NCBI GenBank assembly: GCA_009268125.1
Contig: WBOU01000008.1
Coordinates: 155,543-219,542, forward strand
Length of the DNA stretch: 64,000 nucleotides
Source: Chloroflexia bacterium SDU3-3
GTDB lineage: Bacteria; Chloroflexota; Chloroflexia; Chloroflexales; Roseiflexaceae
Reading direction: 5' to 3'
The position numbers and the translations under genes were made by a program. The notes beneath the pieces were generated by a model. It was given only the letters and a program-made list of their open reading frames with translations, did no database searches and had not been told where the DNA came from. The first letter of the stretch is position 1. Each line of letters opens with the position of its first letter. Positions 25,068 to 33,871 of the stretch are shown here, piece after piece.

Positions 25068-25814
25068 CTAGCGCGCACGCTCCTGGTTGCGGCAATGTGC
25101 CACGAACGCCGCGAACACCGCCGACCAGCGCGAGTCGGTGTCCTCCCACAGCAGCTCGGGGTGGCACTGCACCGCCGCTACAAAGGCATCGCCCTCGCCC
25201 TCTACGGCCTCCACCACGCCATCCACCGCGTGGGCCACCGCACGCAGCCCCGGCGCAAGGTCGCGGATGGCCTGGTGGTGCAGGCTGTTGACCGCCAGCT
25301 CGCTGACGCCCAGCACCTCGGCCAGCCACGAGTCCTCGGATAGCGTGATGCCGTGCGAGAGCGCGCGGAAGTCGCGGCGGGCATCGCCAAACGCGTGGTC
25401 GATGAACGACGGGCGCTCGCTGGGCAGGTCTTGGTAGAGCGTGCCGCCCATGGCCACGTTCAGCAGCTGCTGGCCCCGGCAGATGCCGAAGATCGGCATG
25501 CCGCGCTGGAGCGCGTGGCGGGTGATCTGCAGCTCGGCCTCGTCGCGGGCGGCGTTGGTCAGATCGAGCGCAGGGTGGGGGGCGGCGCGGTAGTGGTGGG
25601 GGTGGATGTCCTCGCCGCCCGCCAGCAGCAGGCCGTCGCACTGGGCCAGCAGCGTGGCCAGGGTGGCCTGGGCCGCTGTGGGCTGGATGAGCAGCGGCAC
25701 GGCGCCCGCCGCCTCGATGGCGCGCAGATAGCTGGATGGCAGCGTGTAGGATGGCGAGTACCAGGGCTCGGGCGATGTGGATGCGGGCACGCCGATGATC
25801 GGATGTGTTGGCAT
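25068..25814 (-). CDS. Peptidase C26 / gamma-glutamyl-GABA hydrolase-like protein (copy 2)
   Basis: This is a class-I glutamine-amidotransferase-fold hydrolase that cleaves gamma-glutamyl amide bonds in related enzymes (PuuD type). The 248-residue protein has LLLAGGEDIHPHHY, the nucleophile Cys in FGICRGQQLLNVAMGGTLYQD, the NSLHHQAI segment and the catalytic HPE in VQCHPELLW. It lies 24 bases downstream of a paralogue of similar length, and the pair is surely one transcription unit. Its ribosome-binding site is weak (AAGAAAGAG at long spacing), suggesting coupling to the first copy. The substrate is not determined. Confidence 0.87.
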   Translation of the reverse strand: MPTHPIIGVPASTSPEPWYSPSYTLPSSYLRAIEAAGAVPLLIQPTAAQATLATLLAQCDGLLLAGGEDIHPHHYRAAPHPALDLTNAARDEAELQITRHALQRGMPIFGICRGQQLLNVAMGGTLYQDLPSERPSFIDHAFGDARRDFRALSHGITLSEDSWLAEVLGVSELAVNSLHHQAIRDLAPGLRAVAHAVDGVVEAVEGEGDAFVAAVQCHPELLWEDTDSRWSAVFAAFVAHCRNQERAR

Positions 25815-25838
25815 AGCAGGCGCTCTTTCTTCTGCGAA

Positions 25839-26579
25839 CTAGTGCGAGATCTCGACGGCCACGCAGCTCTCGACAAAGCGGCGGAACACTGCCTGCCAGC
25901 GCGGGTCGGCCTCGGCCTGCAGGGCCTCGGGGTGGCACTGGATGCCCATCAGGAACACCTGGCCCTCGCCCTCCACCACCTCGATCACGCCATCCTCGGC
26001 CCAGCCGGTGGCGCGCAGCCCCGGCGCAACATCCTTCACCGACTGGTGGTGCAGCGAGTTGATCACCAGCGACCGCGCGCCCAGCAGCTCGGCCAGCTGC
26101 GAGCCTTCGGCCAGCTCCAGCTGGTGGGCGGGATACTGCCAGTTTTCCTTGGCCGCCGAGAGATCGTGCGCGCTGCCGCCCAGCTGCGCGGGGATGTCCT
26201 GGTAGAGCGAGCCGCCGAGCGCCACATTCAGCACCTGGATGCCCCGGCAGATGCCCAGCACCGGCTTGCCATCGGCCACCGCGCGCTGGGTTAGGGTGAT
26301 CTCCACATGGTCGCGGCGCAGCTCGATATGGCCCATCTCGGGGATGGCTTGCTCGCCGTAGCGCGCCGGGTCGATGTCCGCGCCGCCCGCCAGCAGCAGG
26401 CCGTCGAGCATGCTGTAGATCTGCTCAAGCACATCGGCGGTCTCGATCTGGGGGATGAGCACCGGCACGCCGCCAGCGCGCACGATCGCGTCGATGTAGG
26501 TTTCCTGGTGGCCGTGGAATCTGGGGTACCACTCCTTCGGGCGGATGGTGCTGCACGGGATGCCGATCACGGGTTTCAT
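25839..26579 (-). CDS. Peptidase C26 / gamma-glutamyl-GABA hydrolase-like protein (copy 1)
   Basis: This is the paralogue of the next gene with the same fold and catalytic set. It has LLLAGGADIDPARY, Cys in LGICRGIQVLNVALGGSLYQD, NSLHHQSV and HPE in IQCHPEALQ. ATG 26579 is preceded by AAGGAGGC at ideal spacing, giving 246 residues; an upstream in-frame ATG would add eight residues. The two copies share motifs but differ widely elsewhere (for example DIPAQLGG against DLPSERPS), so the duplication is old or the specificities differ. No polyamine or GABA genes are adjacent. Confidence 0.87.
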   Translation of the reverse strand: MKPVIGIPCSTIRPKEWYPRFHGHQETYIDAIVRAGGVPVLIPQIETADVLEQIYSMLDGLLLAGGADIDPARYGEQAIPEMGHIELRRDHVEITLTQRAVADGKPVLGICRGIQVLNVALGGSLYQDIPAQLGGSAHDLSAAKENWQYPAHQLELAEGSQLAELLGARSLVINSLHHQSVKDVAPGLRATGWAEDGVIEVVEGEGQVFLMGIQCHPEALQAEADPRWQAVFRRFVESCVAVEISH

Positions 26580-27033
26580 GCGTCGCCTCCTTCTGGCGTG
26601 CATTGGTCGAGTGCTGGGTGGCAGCGCTCCCTGGGTGAAAAAGAAAGGCTGGCCTGCCTTTGGTGAGGCGAGAGCCAGCGACGGCGCGCGCCATGCGGGC
26701 GGTGGCGCGGGGTATTCTTTTGTGCGGGGAAATTATAGCATAGCTGCTGTGTGGTGCGTTTTTTTCGCTGGGAAGAGAGCTAGAAAACTTTAAGATGTGA
26801 ATTTTTTGCAAAGTAAAATATTGATGTTATCGTAAGACATGGTATAAAAGAAGCAGTCCTCTGTGTTAGGGATGCTGGTATAAAGGTCTTTTTTTGGTGA
26901 AAATTACAGACCTGCGTACTTTTACGGTTGCCTATAGGCTTGGAGGTATGCTACGATGCGCCAAGCACATCGGTTGCAACACTCCGCCGTCGCAGAACGT
27001 CCCTTCCACAAAACGCTGAAAGGAGTACCGATC
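26580..27033 (+). other. Divergent 454-base AT-rich gap
   Basis: This region separates the hydrolase pair (minus) from the zinc-ribbon/FHA gene (plus). It is the most AT-rich stretch of the first 30 kb and holds the promoter at 26821-26848 and a second TATAAA at 26879-26884. I see no convincing gene in it. Confidence 0.6.
26821..26848 (+). promoter_or_regulatory. Sigma70-type promoter for the zinc-ribbon/FHA gene
   Basis: TTGATG (26821-26826) and TATAAA (26843-26848) are 16 bases apart. The predicted start near 26855 leaves a leader of about 180 bases before GTG 27034. Confidence 0.6.
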
Positions 27034-27774
27034 GTGCCATACTGCCCAAAATGTGGGGTCGATAACCCCGCCGCCGCCCGCTTCTGCGATCAGTGCGGTG
27101 CTGCGCTCATCCCGGTGCCCGCGCCCGCCGTGTCGGCCCCGGCCTATATTCCCCCCGCCCCGCCGGTGGTGGCTCCGCCGGTGGCGGCCCCACCTGTGGC
27201 GGCCCCGCCGCCCCGCCCCGCTGCCGCCCCATCCAGCCTGGGTGGCGCGGTGCAGTGCGCGCAGTGTGGGGCCAGCGCGCTGCCTGGCGAGGCCTTCTGC
27301 GACAACTGCGGTGCGCCGCTGCAGGCTGGCACGCCCGCGCCCAGCGTCGGCGTAGGGGTAGCGCCCCAGGTGGCCTACCCCGCGCCCGTGGCCGCCGCGC
27401 CCACGCCCGCCTACACCCCGCCCACGCCTGCGGCCCCCGCCGGGCGCACCGCGCTTGCGCCCGCGCGGCTAGTGCTGAAGAGCGGCGCGGCGCTGCCGCT
27501 ACCCGCCGCAGGCCAGGCGGTGCTGGGCCGCGCCGACGCAGTGAGCAACTTCACCCCGGATGTCGATCTTGCGGCCCATGGCGCGATCGATTCGGGCGTT
27601 GGGCGTCGGCATGCCCGAATCTTTATTCAGCAGGGTCAGGTGATGCTTGAAGACCTCGATAGTACGAATGGCACGTTTTTGAATGGCAATAGGCTTAAAC
27701 CACGTCAGGCAATGCCCATCCGCGATCAGGATACGCTACAATTAGGCAGCTTAGCATTGCAATTCTGTTTTTAG
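27034..27774 (+). CDS. Double zinc-ribbon protein with C-terminal FHA domain
   Basis: The start is GTG 27034 after GAAAGGAG, giving 246 residues that open directly with a zinc ribbon. There are two CxxC...CxxC ribbons (CPKCG...CDQCG at about 4-21 and CAQCG...CDNCG at about 72-90). A Pro/Ala-rich linker and a phosphothreonine-binding FHA domain follow (about 150-246, with LGRAD, GRRHARI and DSTNGTFLNG). The architecture suggests an adaptor for Ser/Thr-kinase signalling, but no kinase is nearby. The gene is followed 85 bases later by the GGDEF gene. Confidence 0.9.
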   Translation: MPYCPKCGVDNPAAARFCDQCGAALIPVPAPAVSAPAYIPPAPPVVAPPVAAPPVAAPPPRPAAAPSSLGGAVQCAQCGASALPGEAFCDNCGAPLQAGTPAPSVGVGVAPQVAYPAPVAAAPTPAYTPPTPAAPAGRTALAPARLVLKSGAALPLPAAGQAVLGRADAVSNFTPDVDLAAHGAIDSGVGRRHARIFIQQGQVMLEDLDSTNGTFLNGNRLKPRQAMPIRDQDTLQLGSLALQFCF

Positions 27775-27859
27775 CCTGCGTTTATCAATATGGAAATCGC
27801 GTCTGCATACTCGTGCGGCACAAAGGGCCTCTTTTGTGGCACTACGTCGATTAGAGATC

Positions 27860-28936
27860 ATGGCTATCGATAACACACACTCTGCATTAGCAGCGGCCAC
27901 CGTCTTGACCGCCGATCACCAGACTGGCCTGCCCACCCTGATCCGGCTCTGCGCCGACCTGGGCGAGCAGATGCGGCAAGCGATGACGCTGACGCTGATT
28001 GTATGTGTGATAGATGGCCTGCCGCCCGAGGTTCGCGACGCGCCACCGCCCGCCACGCTGGGCGCGCTGGTGCGGCTGCTGTCGCAGGTCGCATCGGCCA
28101 CGCCTGGCGCGCGGCTCTACCGCACCGCCTACGACTCGCTGGCGCTGCTGCTGCCGGGCGCTGCCCGCGCCGATGCGCTGCAGATCGCCGAGCAGGCGCG
28201 GCTGTCGGCGGCCTCGCTAGGGTTCACGGCCACGCTGGCGGTGGGCTGCTACCCCGAGCACGCCGCCGACGCCGAGACCCTGATCGCGGTGTGCGAGGCC
28301 CAGATCCACGGCAACGCAGGCGAGCACAACCGCGTCTACAGCGCCCAGCCCATGGGCTCGCTGCCGCCCGCCACCTCGCGACTGGCCAGCCTGCTGGTGG
28401 CCCGCCTGGGCACCCTGGCCGAGCTGGGCGCGCAGCTGCGCGCCACCGAGCAGCAGGCCTTCCACGACCCGGTGACGGGCCTTCCCAACGCCCGCTCGAT
28501 GGAGCAGATGCTGGCGCGCCAGATCGAGCGCTGCGCCCACAGCCACACGCCGCTGGGCGTGCTGCTGATCGATGGCGACAACCTGAAGGATTACAACACC
28601 CGCTACGGCTACAGTGCCGGAAACGAGTGGATCCGCAGCATCGCCCGCACGCTGTCGGCCAACATCCGCCCCGGCGACTTCGTGGCCCGCTGGATGATGG
28701 GCGACGAGTTCGTGGTGCTGCTGCCCGACACGGGCCGCGAGGAGTCGCGCGAGATCGCCGACCGCCTGCGCCTGGCAGTGGAGGACGCTGGCACCACCAG
28801 CGCCTACCCTGGCACGATCTCGATCGGCGTGGTCAGTATCGACGAGCACACCCCCCCCGACACCCTGCTGGAGCAGGCCCGCAACGCCCTGATCGACGCG
28901 AAAGATCGCGGCAAGAACCAGATCACCATGCTCTAG
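27860..28936 (+). CDS. GGDEF-domain protein with a degenerate N-terminal GGDEF-like module
   Basis: This is a probable diguanylate cyclase producing cyclic di-GMP. The C-terminal GGDEF domain (about 195-358) begins DPVTGLPNARSMEQ, has LLIDGDNLKDYNTRYGYSAGNEW and an RPGD that could be an inhibitory site. The active-site loop reads ARWMMGDEFVVLLP, i.e. MGDEF at 280-284 with one extra residue before it. Residues about 10-160 look like a second, degenerate copy (HQTGLPTLIRL, YDSLALLLPG, AVGCYPEHA). ATG 27860 gives 358 residues, with a weak ribosome-binding site. Activity needs testing because the first motif Gly is changed. Confidence 0.82.
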   Translation: MAIDNTHSALAAATVLTADHQTGLPTLIRLCADLGEQMRQAMTLTLIVCVIDGLPPEVRDAPPPATLGALVRLLSQVASATPGARLYRTAYDSLALLLPGAARADALQIAEQARLSAASLGFTATLAVGCYPEHAADAETLIAVCEAQIHGNAGEHNRVYSAQPMGSLPPATSRLASLLVARLGTLAELGAQLRATEQQAFHDPVTGLPNARSMEQMLARQIERCAHSHTPLGVLLIDGDNLKDYNTRYGYSAGNEWIRSIARTLSANIRPGDFVARWMMGDEFVVLLPDTGREESREIADRLRLAVEDAGTTSAYPGTISIGVVSIDEHTPPDTLLEQARNALIDAKDRGKNQITML

Positions 28937-28953
28937 CTGCTGCCATAGGGTAA

Positions 28954-28992
28954 CACAAAGGGCTACGCCGATACTTGGCGTAGCCCTTTGTG
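28954..28992. terminator. Bidirectional terminator between GGDEF and WecA-like genes
   Basis: A perfect 16-bp stem (28954-28969 and 28977-28992) with a 7-base loop is flanked by A/T-rich ends, between convergent genes. Confidence 0.88.
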
Positions 28993-29013
28993 TGTCTTGT
29001 CAGGGTGCTAGGA

Positions 29014-30162
29014 CTAGGGCTTCTTGGGCTGCTGCGCGCCAGCGGCCTCTTTGGCGGCCAGATTGGTGCGGCGCGAGATATAGAGCAGCACAAAGCCGAC
29101 GATCGCGGCTAGGAAGAGCAGCGCGATCAGCTTCACCACCAGCGGCGTGACAGCGATGCCCAGCATGCCAAAGCTGGCGCTGAGCGTGTAGTAGAACAGC
29201 ACGATCTGGCGCGGCGTGTAGCCCAGATCCAGCAGCCGGTAGTGCAGGTGGTCGCGGCCCGCGTGGGCCACGCCCTGCCCCCCCAGCGTGCGCGAGACGA
29301 TCAGCCAGGCCACATCCAGGATGGGCACGCCCAGCACCAGCAGCGCGGTGGCCAGCTTGGCCCCGCCCATGATCGCGCTCACCGCCAGCGCGAAGCCCAG
29401 CAGGTGTGCCCCAGTGTCGCCCATGAAGATGCGGGCGGGCGGGAAGTTGAAGACCAGGAAGCCAAGGCATGCACCGGCGATCGCCAGCGGCAGCAGCGCC
29501 ACCGTCAGCTGGCCCAGCACGATGGCCTTGATGCTCAGCACCAGCGCGGCGATCAGCGAGACCCCGGCGGCCAGGCCATCCAGCCCATCCACCAGGTTGA
29601 CCGTGTTGCTCATGCCGATGATCCAGAACACGGTCGCGCCGATCGCCAGCCACGGGCTGATGTTCCACAGGCTGACCTGGCCCACAAAGGGCGCGTTGAA
29701 TGCGGTCAGCACCACGCCGTGCGCCTCGGTGAGCGCGCCTGCCGCGTCGGGCGCGCGCGAGTGGTCCCAGAGAAACGGGCCGACAGCGATCAGGGCGGCG
29801 GCGATCTGGGCGGCCAGCTTGGGCTTGGGGGCCAGCTCCACCACGTCGTCCACCCACATCACGCCGAACAGCAGCGCGCTGCCCAGCAGCGCCAGGAAGA
29901 TACGCTCGGTCTCGAACGACGAGCGCTCGATCACGCCCGCCATGTCCAGGGCGAAGGTGGCGAGCATGGCCACGGCGAAGCCCTCGAACATGGCGATCCC
30001 GCCGATGGTGGGCGTGGGGCGCGCGTGCAGCCTGCGCCCGCCGGGCGCGGCAACCCAGCCACGCCGCTGGCAGAGGCGGATGACGGGCGGTATGGCCATT
30101 GCGGTGGTGATCAGGGAGAGGAAGAAGATAGCGACCAAGGCGAGGGCATGGGAGCCATTCAT
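29014..30162 (-). CDS. Undecaprenyl-phosphate N-acetylhexosaminyl 1-phosphate transferase (WecA/TagO/MraY family)
   Basis: The enzyme starts a glycan by moving a sugar phosphate from a UDP-sugar onto undecaprenyl phosphate at the inner membrane face. The 382-residue protein has about ten membrane segments. The family motifs are PTIGGIAMF, the catalytic Asp pair in MWVDDVVELAPKPKLAAQ, NTVNLVDGLDGLAAG, FMGDTGAHLLGFALA and the cytoplasmic AGRDHLHYRLLDLG. The latter favours the WecA/TagO subgroup over MraY. ATG 30162 follows CGGAGAA; longer in-frame starts overlap the upp end. It is downstream of upp on the same strand, 70 bases apart. The glycan made is unknown. Confidence 0.86.
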   Translation of the reverse strand: MNGSHALALVAIFFLSLITTAMAIPPVIRLCQRRGWVAAPGGRRLHARPTPTIGGIAMFEGFAVAMLATFALDMAGVIERSSFETERIFLALLGSALLFGVMWVDDVVELAPKPKLAAQIAAALIAVGPFLWDHSRAPDAAGALTEAHGVVLTAFNAPFVGQVSLWNISPWLAIGATVFWIIGMSNTVNLVDGLDGLAAGVSLIAALVLSIKAIVLGQLTVALLPLAIAGACLGFLVFNFPPARIFMGDTGAHLLGFALAVSAIMGGAKLATALLVLGVPILDVAWLIVSRTLGGQGVAHAGRDHLHYRLLDLGYTPRQIVLFYYTLSASFGMLGIAVTPLVVKLIALLFLAAIVGFVLLYISRRTNLAAKEAAGAQQPKKP

Positions 30163-30232
30163 GGCAGTTCTCCGCAGCAGGGCGGCGCGCGGCGCTCGAC
30201 GTGGAGGGCCGCGCGTGCTCCCGCCGCCTGTA

Positions 30233-30862
30233 CTAGCTTGTGCCGAACTGGCGGTCGCCCGCGTCGCCCAGGCCAGGCACGATATAGCCCTTCTCATTCA
30301 GGTGCGAGTCGAGCGCGGCCAGGTGGATGGGCACATCCGGGTGGGCGTCGGCCAGCACCTTCACGCCCTCGGGCGCGGCGATCAGGCCCAGGAAGCGGAT
30401 GTTGGTGGCCCCCCAGCGCTTCAGGATCTCCACCGCCGCCACCGCCGAGCCGCCGGTGGCCAGCATGGGGTCGAGGATGATGCACTGGTCGACATCCAGA
30501 TGCGGGGGCAGCTTGTTGTAGTAGGTGACCGGCTCAAGCGTCTCGTGGTCGCGGTAGAGGCCGAGGTGCCACACGTGGGCGGTGGGGATCATCTCGATGG
30601 CCGGCTCGACCATGCCCAGGCCAGCGCGGAGGATGGGGAAGAAGCCGATGCGCGAGGCGTTGCGCTTGCCCTCGGTGGTGGCCAGCGGCGTCTCGATCTC
30701 GATCGACTCGAGGCCGATGCCGAGGGTCGCCTCGTACAGAAGAAATCGCGTCAGCTCTTGCACCAGCTCGCGAAACTTCTTCGGCTCGGTCTGCGCCCGC
30801 CGCAGCAGGGTGAGCTTGTGCTGCACCAGCGGGTGCTTCGAGACAAACAGGTTTTCCGTCAT
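30233..30862 (-). CDS. upp: Uracil phosphoribosyltransferase
   Basis: This enzyme salvages uracil to UMP using PRPP. The 209-residue product has the family features RFLLYEATLGIGLESIEIETPLA, FPILRAGLGMVEP, the PRPP-binding loop CIILDPMLATGGSAVAAVEIL and the uracil-binding tail YIVPGLGDAGDRQFGT. ATG 30862 is preceded by GGAGTG at longish spacing; an in-frame extension upstream has no support. It forms a probable two-gene unit with the WecA-like gene. Confidence 0.95.
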   Translation of the reverse strand: MTENLFVSKHPLVQHKLTLLRRAQTEPKKFRELVQELTRFLLYEATLGIGLESIEIETPLATTEGKRNASRIGFFPILRAGLGMVEPAIEMIPTAHVWHLGLYRDHETLEPVTYYNKLPPHLDVDQCIILDPMLATGGSAVAAVEILKRWGATNIRFLGLIAAPEGVKVLADAHPDVPIHLAALDSHLNEKGYIVPGLGDAGDRQFGTS

Positions 30863-30896
30863 TGCAGTGTTCACTCCAGACCGAAAGCGAAAGACC

Positions 30897-30928
30897 GAAG
30901 GCCGCAGACCATGTGCGACTCGGCCTTC
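30897..30928 (-). terminator. Hairpin after the response regulator gene
   Basis: An 8-bp stem (gaaggccg / cggccttc) encloses a 16-base loop that can pair further. On the minus strand it is followed by ggtctttcgctttc rather than a clean T-tract. It lies 22 bases beyond the regulator stop. Confidence 0.5.
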
Positions 30929-30949
30929 CATCTTAGGTCCTCGGTCAAC

Positions 30950-31687
30950 TCAGCTAGCCGATAATTTATATCCTACGCCGCGAACTGTGATGATAATGCG
31001 CGGTTTCGAAGGCTCGGACTCGATCTTCTCGCGCAGGCGGCGCACGCAGACATCGACCAGATTGGTCTCGCCCACGTAGTCGTAGCCCCACACCTCGCGA
31101 AACAGCGTCTCGCGGTCGAAGACCTGGGTTGCGTTTGCCGCCAGGAAGTAGAGCAGCTCGAACTCCATAGGAGTGAGGTTCACATCCTGGCCGCGCACCA
31201 CCACGCGGTGGCGCGGCTCGTCGATCTCTAGCTCGCCCACGCGCACCACCGAGGGCGCGCTGCGGTGCTTGTAGCCCTCCACGCGGCGCAGGATGGCCTC
31301 GACGCGGGCGATCAGCTCGGCGGTCTTGAAGGGCTTGGTGATGTACTCGTCGGCCCCCAGCTCGAAGCCGTGGACGATGTCCTCGGTGCCGTCGCGCGAG
31401 GTAAGCATCACGATCGGCACATCGGAGCGCTCGCGGATGCGCTGGCAGGCCTCAAAGCCATCGACATAGGGCATCATCACATCCAGGATGACGATGTCGA
31501 AGCCGCCCTTCTCGAACAGCTTCAGCGCCTCTAGTCCGTTGCGGGCGGGCACCACCTCGTAGCGCGGGTCTTTGAGCGTGACCTGCACCAGGGTCGCGAT
31601 CGAGGGGTCGTCGTCGGCTACCAGCACACGCCGAGAGGCCGGGGCCTCCTCGTTGCGGCGCTCAGAGGTTTTTCGGATCAGTCGCAT
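30950..31687 (-). CDS. OmpR/PhoB-family response regulator in the tig-clp cluster
   Basis: This regulator has a receiver domain (about 20-135, acidic pocket DDD, phospho-Asp in VILDVMMPYVDGF, Lys in YITKPFKTAEL) and a winged-helix domain (about 150-245, ending GVGYKLSAS). A basic N-terminal extension of about 18 residues precedes the receiver. I take ATG 31687, giving 245 residues; a GTG at 31732 is in frame and would leave only 18 bases after clpX. It has no kinase neighbour and may be read through from the tig-clpP-clpX operon. Confidence 0.9.
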   Translation of the reverse strand: MRLIRKTSERRNEEAPASRRVLVADDDPSIATLVQVTLKDPRYEVVPARNGLEALKLFEKGGFDIVILDVMMPYVDGFEACQRIRERSDVPIVMLTSRDGTEDIVHGFELGADEYITKPFKTAELIARVEAILRRVEGYKHRSAPSVVRVGELEIDEPRHRVVVRGQDVNLTPMEFELLYFLAANATQVFDRETLFREVWGYDYVGETNLVDVCVRRLREKIESEPSKPRIIITVRGVGYKLSAS

Positions 31688-31750
31688 AGGCTCTTGGCGC
31701 GCCAAGCGGCGCTTGGCAGGGCTTGCCTGCACCAGCGCCGCCAGGGGCTG

Positions 31751-33076
31751 CTAGACGGCTTCATCCAGCCTGCGTCGGAAATCGCTGCGCTCGCTGGGGC
31801 GCGGCACCATAATCGGGTGGCCCCTTCCGGCGACAACCTCGCCGTTGATGATGCAGCGGTGGATGTGCTCCTGCGATGGGATCTCGTACATCACGTCGAG
31901 CAGCACCTCCTCCACGATCGAGCGCAGGGCGCGCGCGCCGGTTTTGACGGCCAGCGCCCGCTCGGCGATGGCCTCCATGCCATCGGTGGTGAACTCTAGC
32001 TCCACATTGTCCAGCGCGAACATCTTCTGGTACTGCTTCACGATGGCGTTGCGCGGCTCGGTGAGGATGCGCATCATCGCGACCTTGTCCAGCGGCTCAA
32101 GCGATGCGATCACGGGGATGCGCCCGATGAACTCGGGGATGAAGCCGTAGCGCAGCATGTCGTCGGGGGTGCACTTGCTGAACAGCGCGGTGTCCTTGGG
32201 CTGCTCGGGGGCTGCCCCGAAGCCCAGGGTGCGCTGGCCGTTGGTGCGCTGGCCGATGATCTGGTCGAGGCCCTCGAACGCGCCGCCGCAGATGAACAGC
32301 ACGTTGGTGGTGTCGAAGGCGATGTACTCCTGCTGGGGGTGCTTGCGCCCTGGGATGGGCGGCACGTGGGCCTGGTAGCCCTCGAAGATCTTCAGCAGGG
32401 CCTGCTGCACACCCTCGCCCGACACGTCGCGGGTGATCGAGGGGTTGTCGCCTTTGCGTGCGATCTTGTCGATCTCGTCGACGTAGATGATGCCGGTCTG
32501 GGCGCGCTCGATGTCGCCGTCGGCGGCCTGGATGAGCCGCAGCAGGATGTTCTCGACATCCTCGCCCACGTAGCCAGCCTCGGTGAGCGCGGTGGCGTCG
32601 GCGATTGCGAAGGGCACATCCAGCATGCGGGCCAGGGTCTGGGCCAGCAGCGTCTTGCCGCTGCCGGTGGGGCCGATCAGCAGCACGTTGCTCTTGCCTA
32701 GCTCCACATCATCCACGTTGTAGCCAGCCCGCAGCCGCTTGTAGTGGTTGTAGACCGCCACCGAGAGGACGACCTTGGCGCGATCCTGGCCGACCACGTA
32801 CTGGTCGAGCCGCTCGCGGATGCGGCGCGGGGTCGGCAGCCGCGCGGGGCCGTGGAACGCCGGGCGTGCGGCCTGGGGCGGCTGGCTCTGCGTGGCTGCG
32901 GCCTGGGCCTGGCCTGCGTCCTCATCGATGATCGCCCCGCACAAGGCCACACACTCGTTGCAGATGCATATAGTACCGGGGCCAGCGATGAGGCGCTGCA
33001 CCTCATCCTGCCCCCGGCCACAGAACGAGCAAAGAAAGGCCCCGCGGCCATTGTTGCTACTGCGATTGCGGGACAT
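31751..33076 (-). CDS. clpX: ATP-dependent Clp protease ATP-binding subunit ClpX
   Basis: ClpX unfolds tagged proteins and feeds them to ClpP. The 441-residue protein has the N-terminal zinc-binding domain (CSFCGRGQ...[10 protein letters not shown], about 16-45), the Walker A GPTGSGKT, the Walker B and sensor region [13 protein letters not shown], and the AAA+ C-terminal domain. The central pore region is conserved. The IGF-type ClpP-docking loop appears as LGFGAAPE, so the first residue is Leu rather than Ile. It follows clpP with a 75-base gap containing a hairpin. Confidence 0.96.
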   Translation of the reverse strand: MSRNRSSNNGRGAFLCSFCGRGQDEVQRLIAGPGTICICNECVALCGAIIDEDAGQAQAAATQSQPPQAARPAFHGPARLPTPRRIRERLDQYVVGQDRAKVVLSVAVYNHYKRLRAGYNVDDVELGKSNVLLIGPTGSGKTLLAQTLARMLDVPFAIADATALTEAGYVGEDVENILLRLIQAADGDIERAQTGIIYVDEIDKIARKGDNPSITRDVSGEGVQQALLKIFEGYQAHVPPIPGRKHPQQEYIAFDTTNVLFICGGAFEGLDQIIGQRTNGQRTLGFGAAPEQPKDTALFSKCTPDDMLRYGFIPEFIGRIPVIASLEPLDKVAMMRILTEPRNAIVKQYQKMFALDNVELEFTTDGMEAIAERALAVKTGARALRSIVEEVLLDVMYEIPSQEHIHRCIINGEVVAGRGHPIMVPRPSERSDFRRRLDEAV

Positions 33077-33102
33077 AGGTTCTCCAGCTAAGCGGTATGC
33101 AG

Positions 33103-33140
33103 AAGGCGGCAGCCCTGCGTGTGGCAGGGCATGCCGCCTT
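33103..33140 (-). terminator. Intercistronic hairpin between clpP and clpX
   Basis: A 16-bp G/C-rich stem (one bulged base) spans 33103-33140 with a 5-base loop. It lacks a T-tract, so it is more likely an mRNA-stability or partial-termination element that uncouples clpX from clpP. Confidence 0.55.
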
Positions 33141-33151
33141 CCTTAGGCGTG

Positions 33152-33805
33152 CTACTTTTCGGTCAGCGTGCTCAGATCCTCGCGGGTGAGGATCTCGTCG
33201 ATGATGCCATACTCTTTGGCCTGCTCGGGCGTCATGAACAGGTCGCGGTCGAAGTCGTGGGCGATCCGCTCGACGGGCTGGCCGGTGTCCTTCGACAGCA
33301 GCTCGCGGATGACCTGCTGCATGCGCAGCAGCTCGCGGGCCATGATCTCTACATCCGGGGCGTAGCCGCGCGCGCCGCCGCCCGCCGGGTGCATGTGGAT
33401 GGTCGAGTGCGGCAGGCTGAAGCGCTTGCCCTTGGTGCCGCCTGCCAGGATGGGGGTGGCCATGCTGCCGGCCATGCCGACGCAGACCGTGGAGACATCC
33501 GGGCGGATGGCGCGCATGGTGTCGTAGATCGCCAGGCCGGCGGTGATCGAGCCGCCAGGGCTGTTGATGTACAGCGAGATGTCGCGCTCGGGGTCGTCGT
33601 GCTCCAGGTAGAGCAGCTGGGCGACGATCAGGTTGGCGATCTGGTCTTCGATCGGAGTGCCAAGCAGAATGATCCGCTCTTTGAGCAGCCGGGAGTAGAT
33701 ATCAAAGGCGCGCTCGCCGCGATTGGTGCTCTCGACCACCATCGGGATCAGCGACTCGGGCCGCTTCGAGCTCCAGTCCATGCGGTACATCGATGTCCAA
33801 TCCAT
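33152..33805 (-). CDS. clpP: ATP-dependent Clp protease proteolytic subunit ClpP
   Basis: ClpP is the serine-protease barrel of the ClpXP machine. The 217-residue product has the catalytic Ser in [10 protein letters not shown], the His in [10 protein letters not shown] (usual form MIHQP) and the Asp in [17 protein letters not shown]. The N-terminal segment SLIPMVVE is the axial-loop region. ATG 33805 follows GGAGTACCA. A short MDW-containing N-terminal extension before it could be a propeptide. It is the middle gene of tig-clpP-clpX. Confidence 0.95.
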   Translation of the reverse strand: MDWTSMYRMDWSSKRPESLIPMVVESTNRGERAFDIYSRLLKERIILLGTPIEDQIANLIVAQLLYLEHDDPERDISLYINSPGGSITAGLAIYDTMRAIRPDVSTVCVGMAGSMATPILAGGTKGKRFSLPHSTIHMHPAGGGARGYAPDVEIMARELLRMQQVIRELLSKDTGQPVERIAHDFDRDLFMTPEQAKEYGIIDEILTREDLSTLTEK

Positions 33806-33832
33806 GTTGGTACTCCATCCTCGTTAGGGACA

Positions 33833-33866
33833 CCGCCGCCCGCCAGGCTTGCCCGGCGGGCGGCGG
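33833..33866 (-). terminator. Intercistronic hairpin between tig and clpP
   Basis: A 12-bp all-G/C stem (ccgccgcccgcc / ggcgggcggcgg) with a 10-base loop sits between the tig stop and the clpP start. It has no T-tract and is probably an mRNA-processing or attenuating structure. Confidence 0.55.
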
Positions 33867-33871
33867 CGTGC

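Noticed and set aside
24082-25938. A 618-codon open frame on the minus strand
   Set aside because: It overlaps the lipoprotein gene antisense and the second hydrolase gene in another frame, crosses a clear terminator, and has low-complexity Arg/Pro/His composition.
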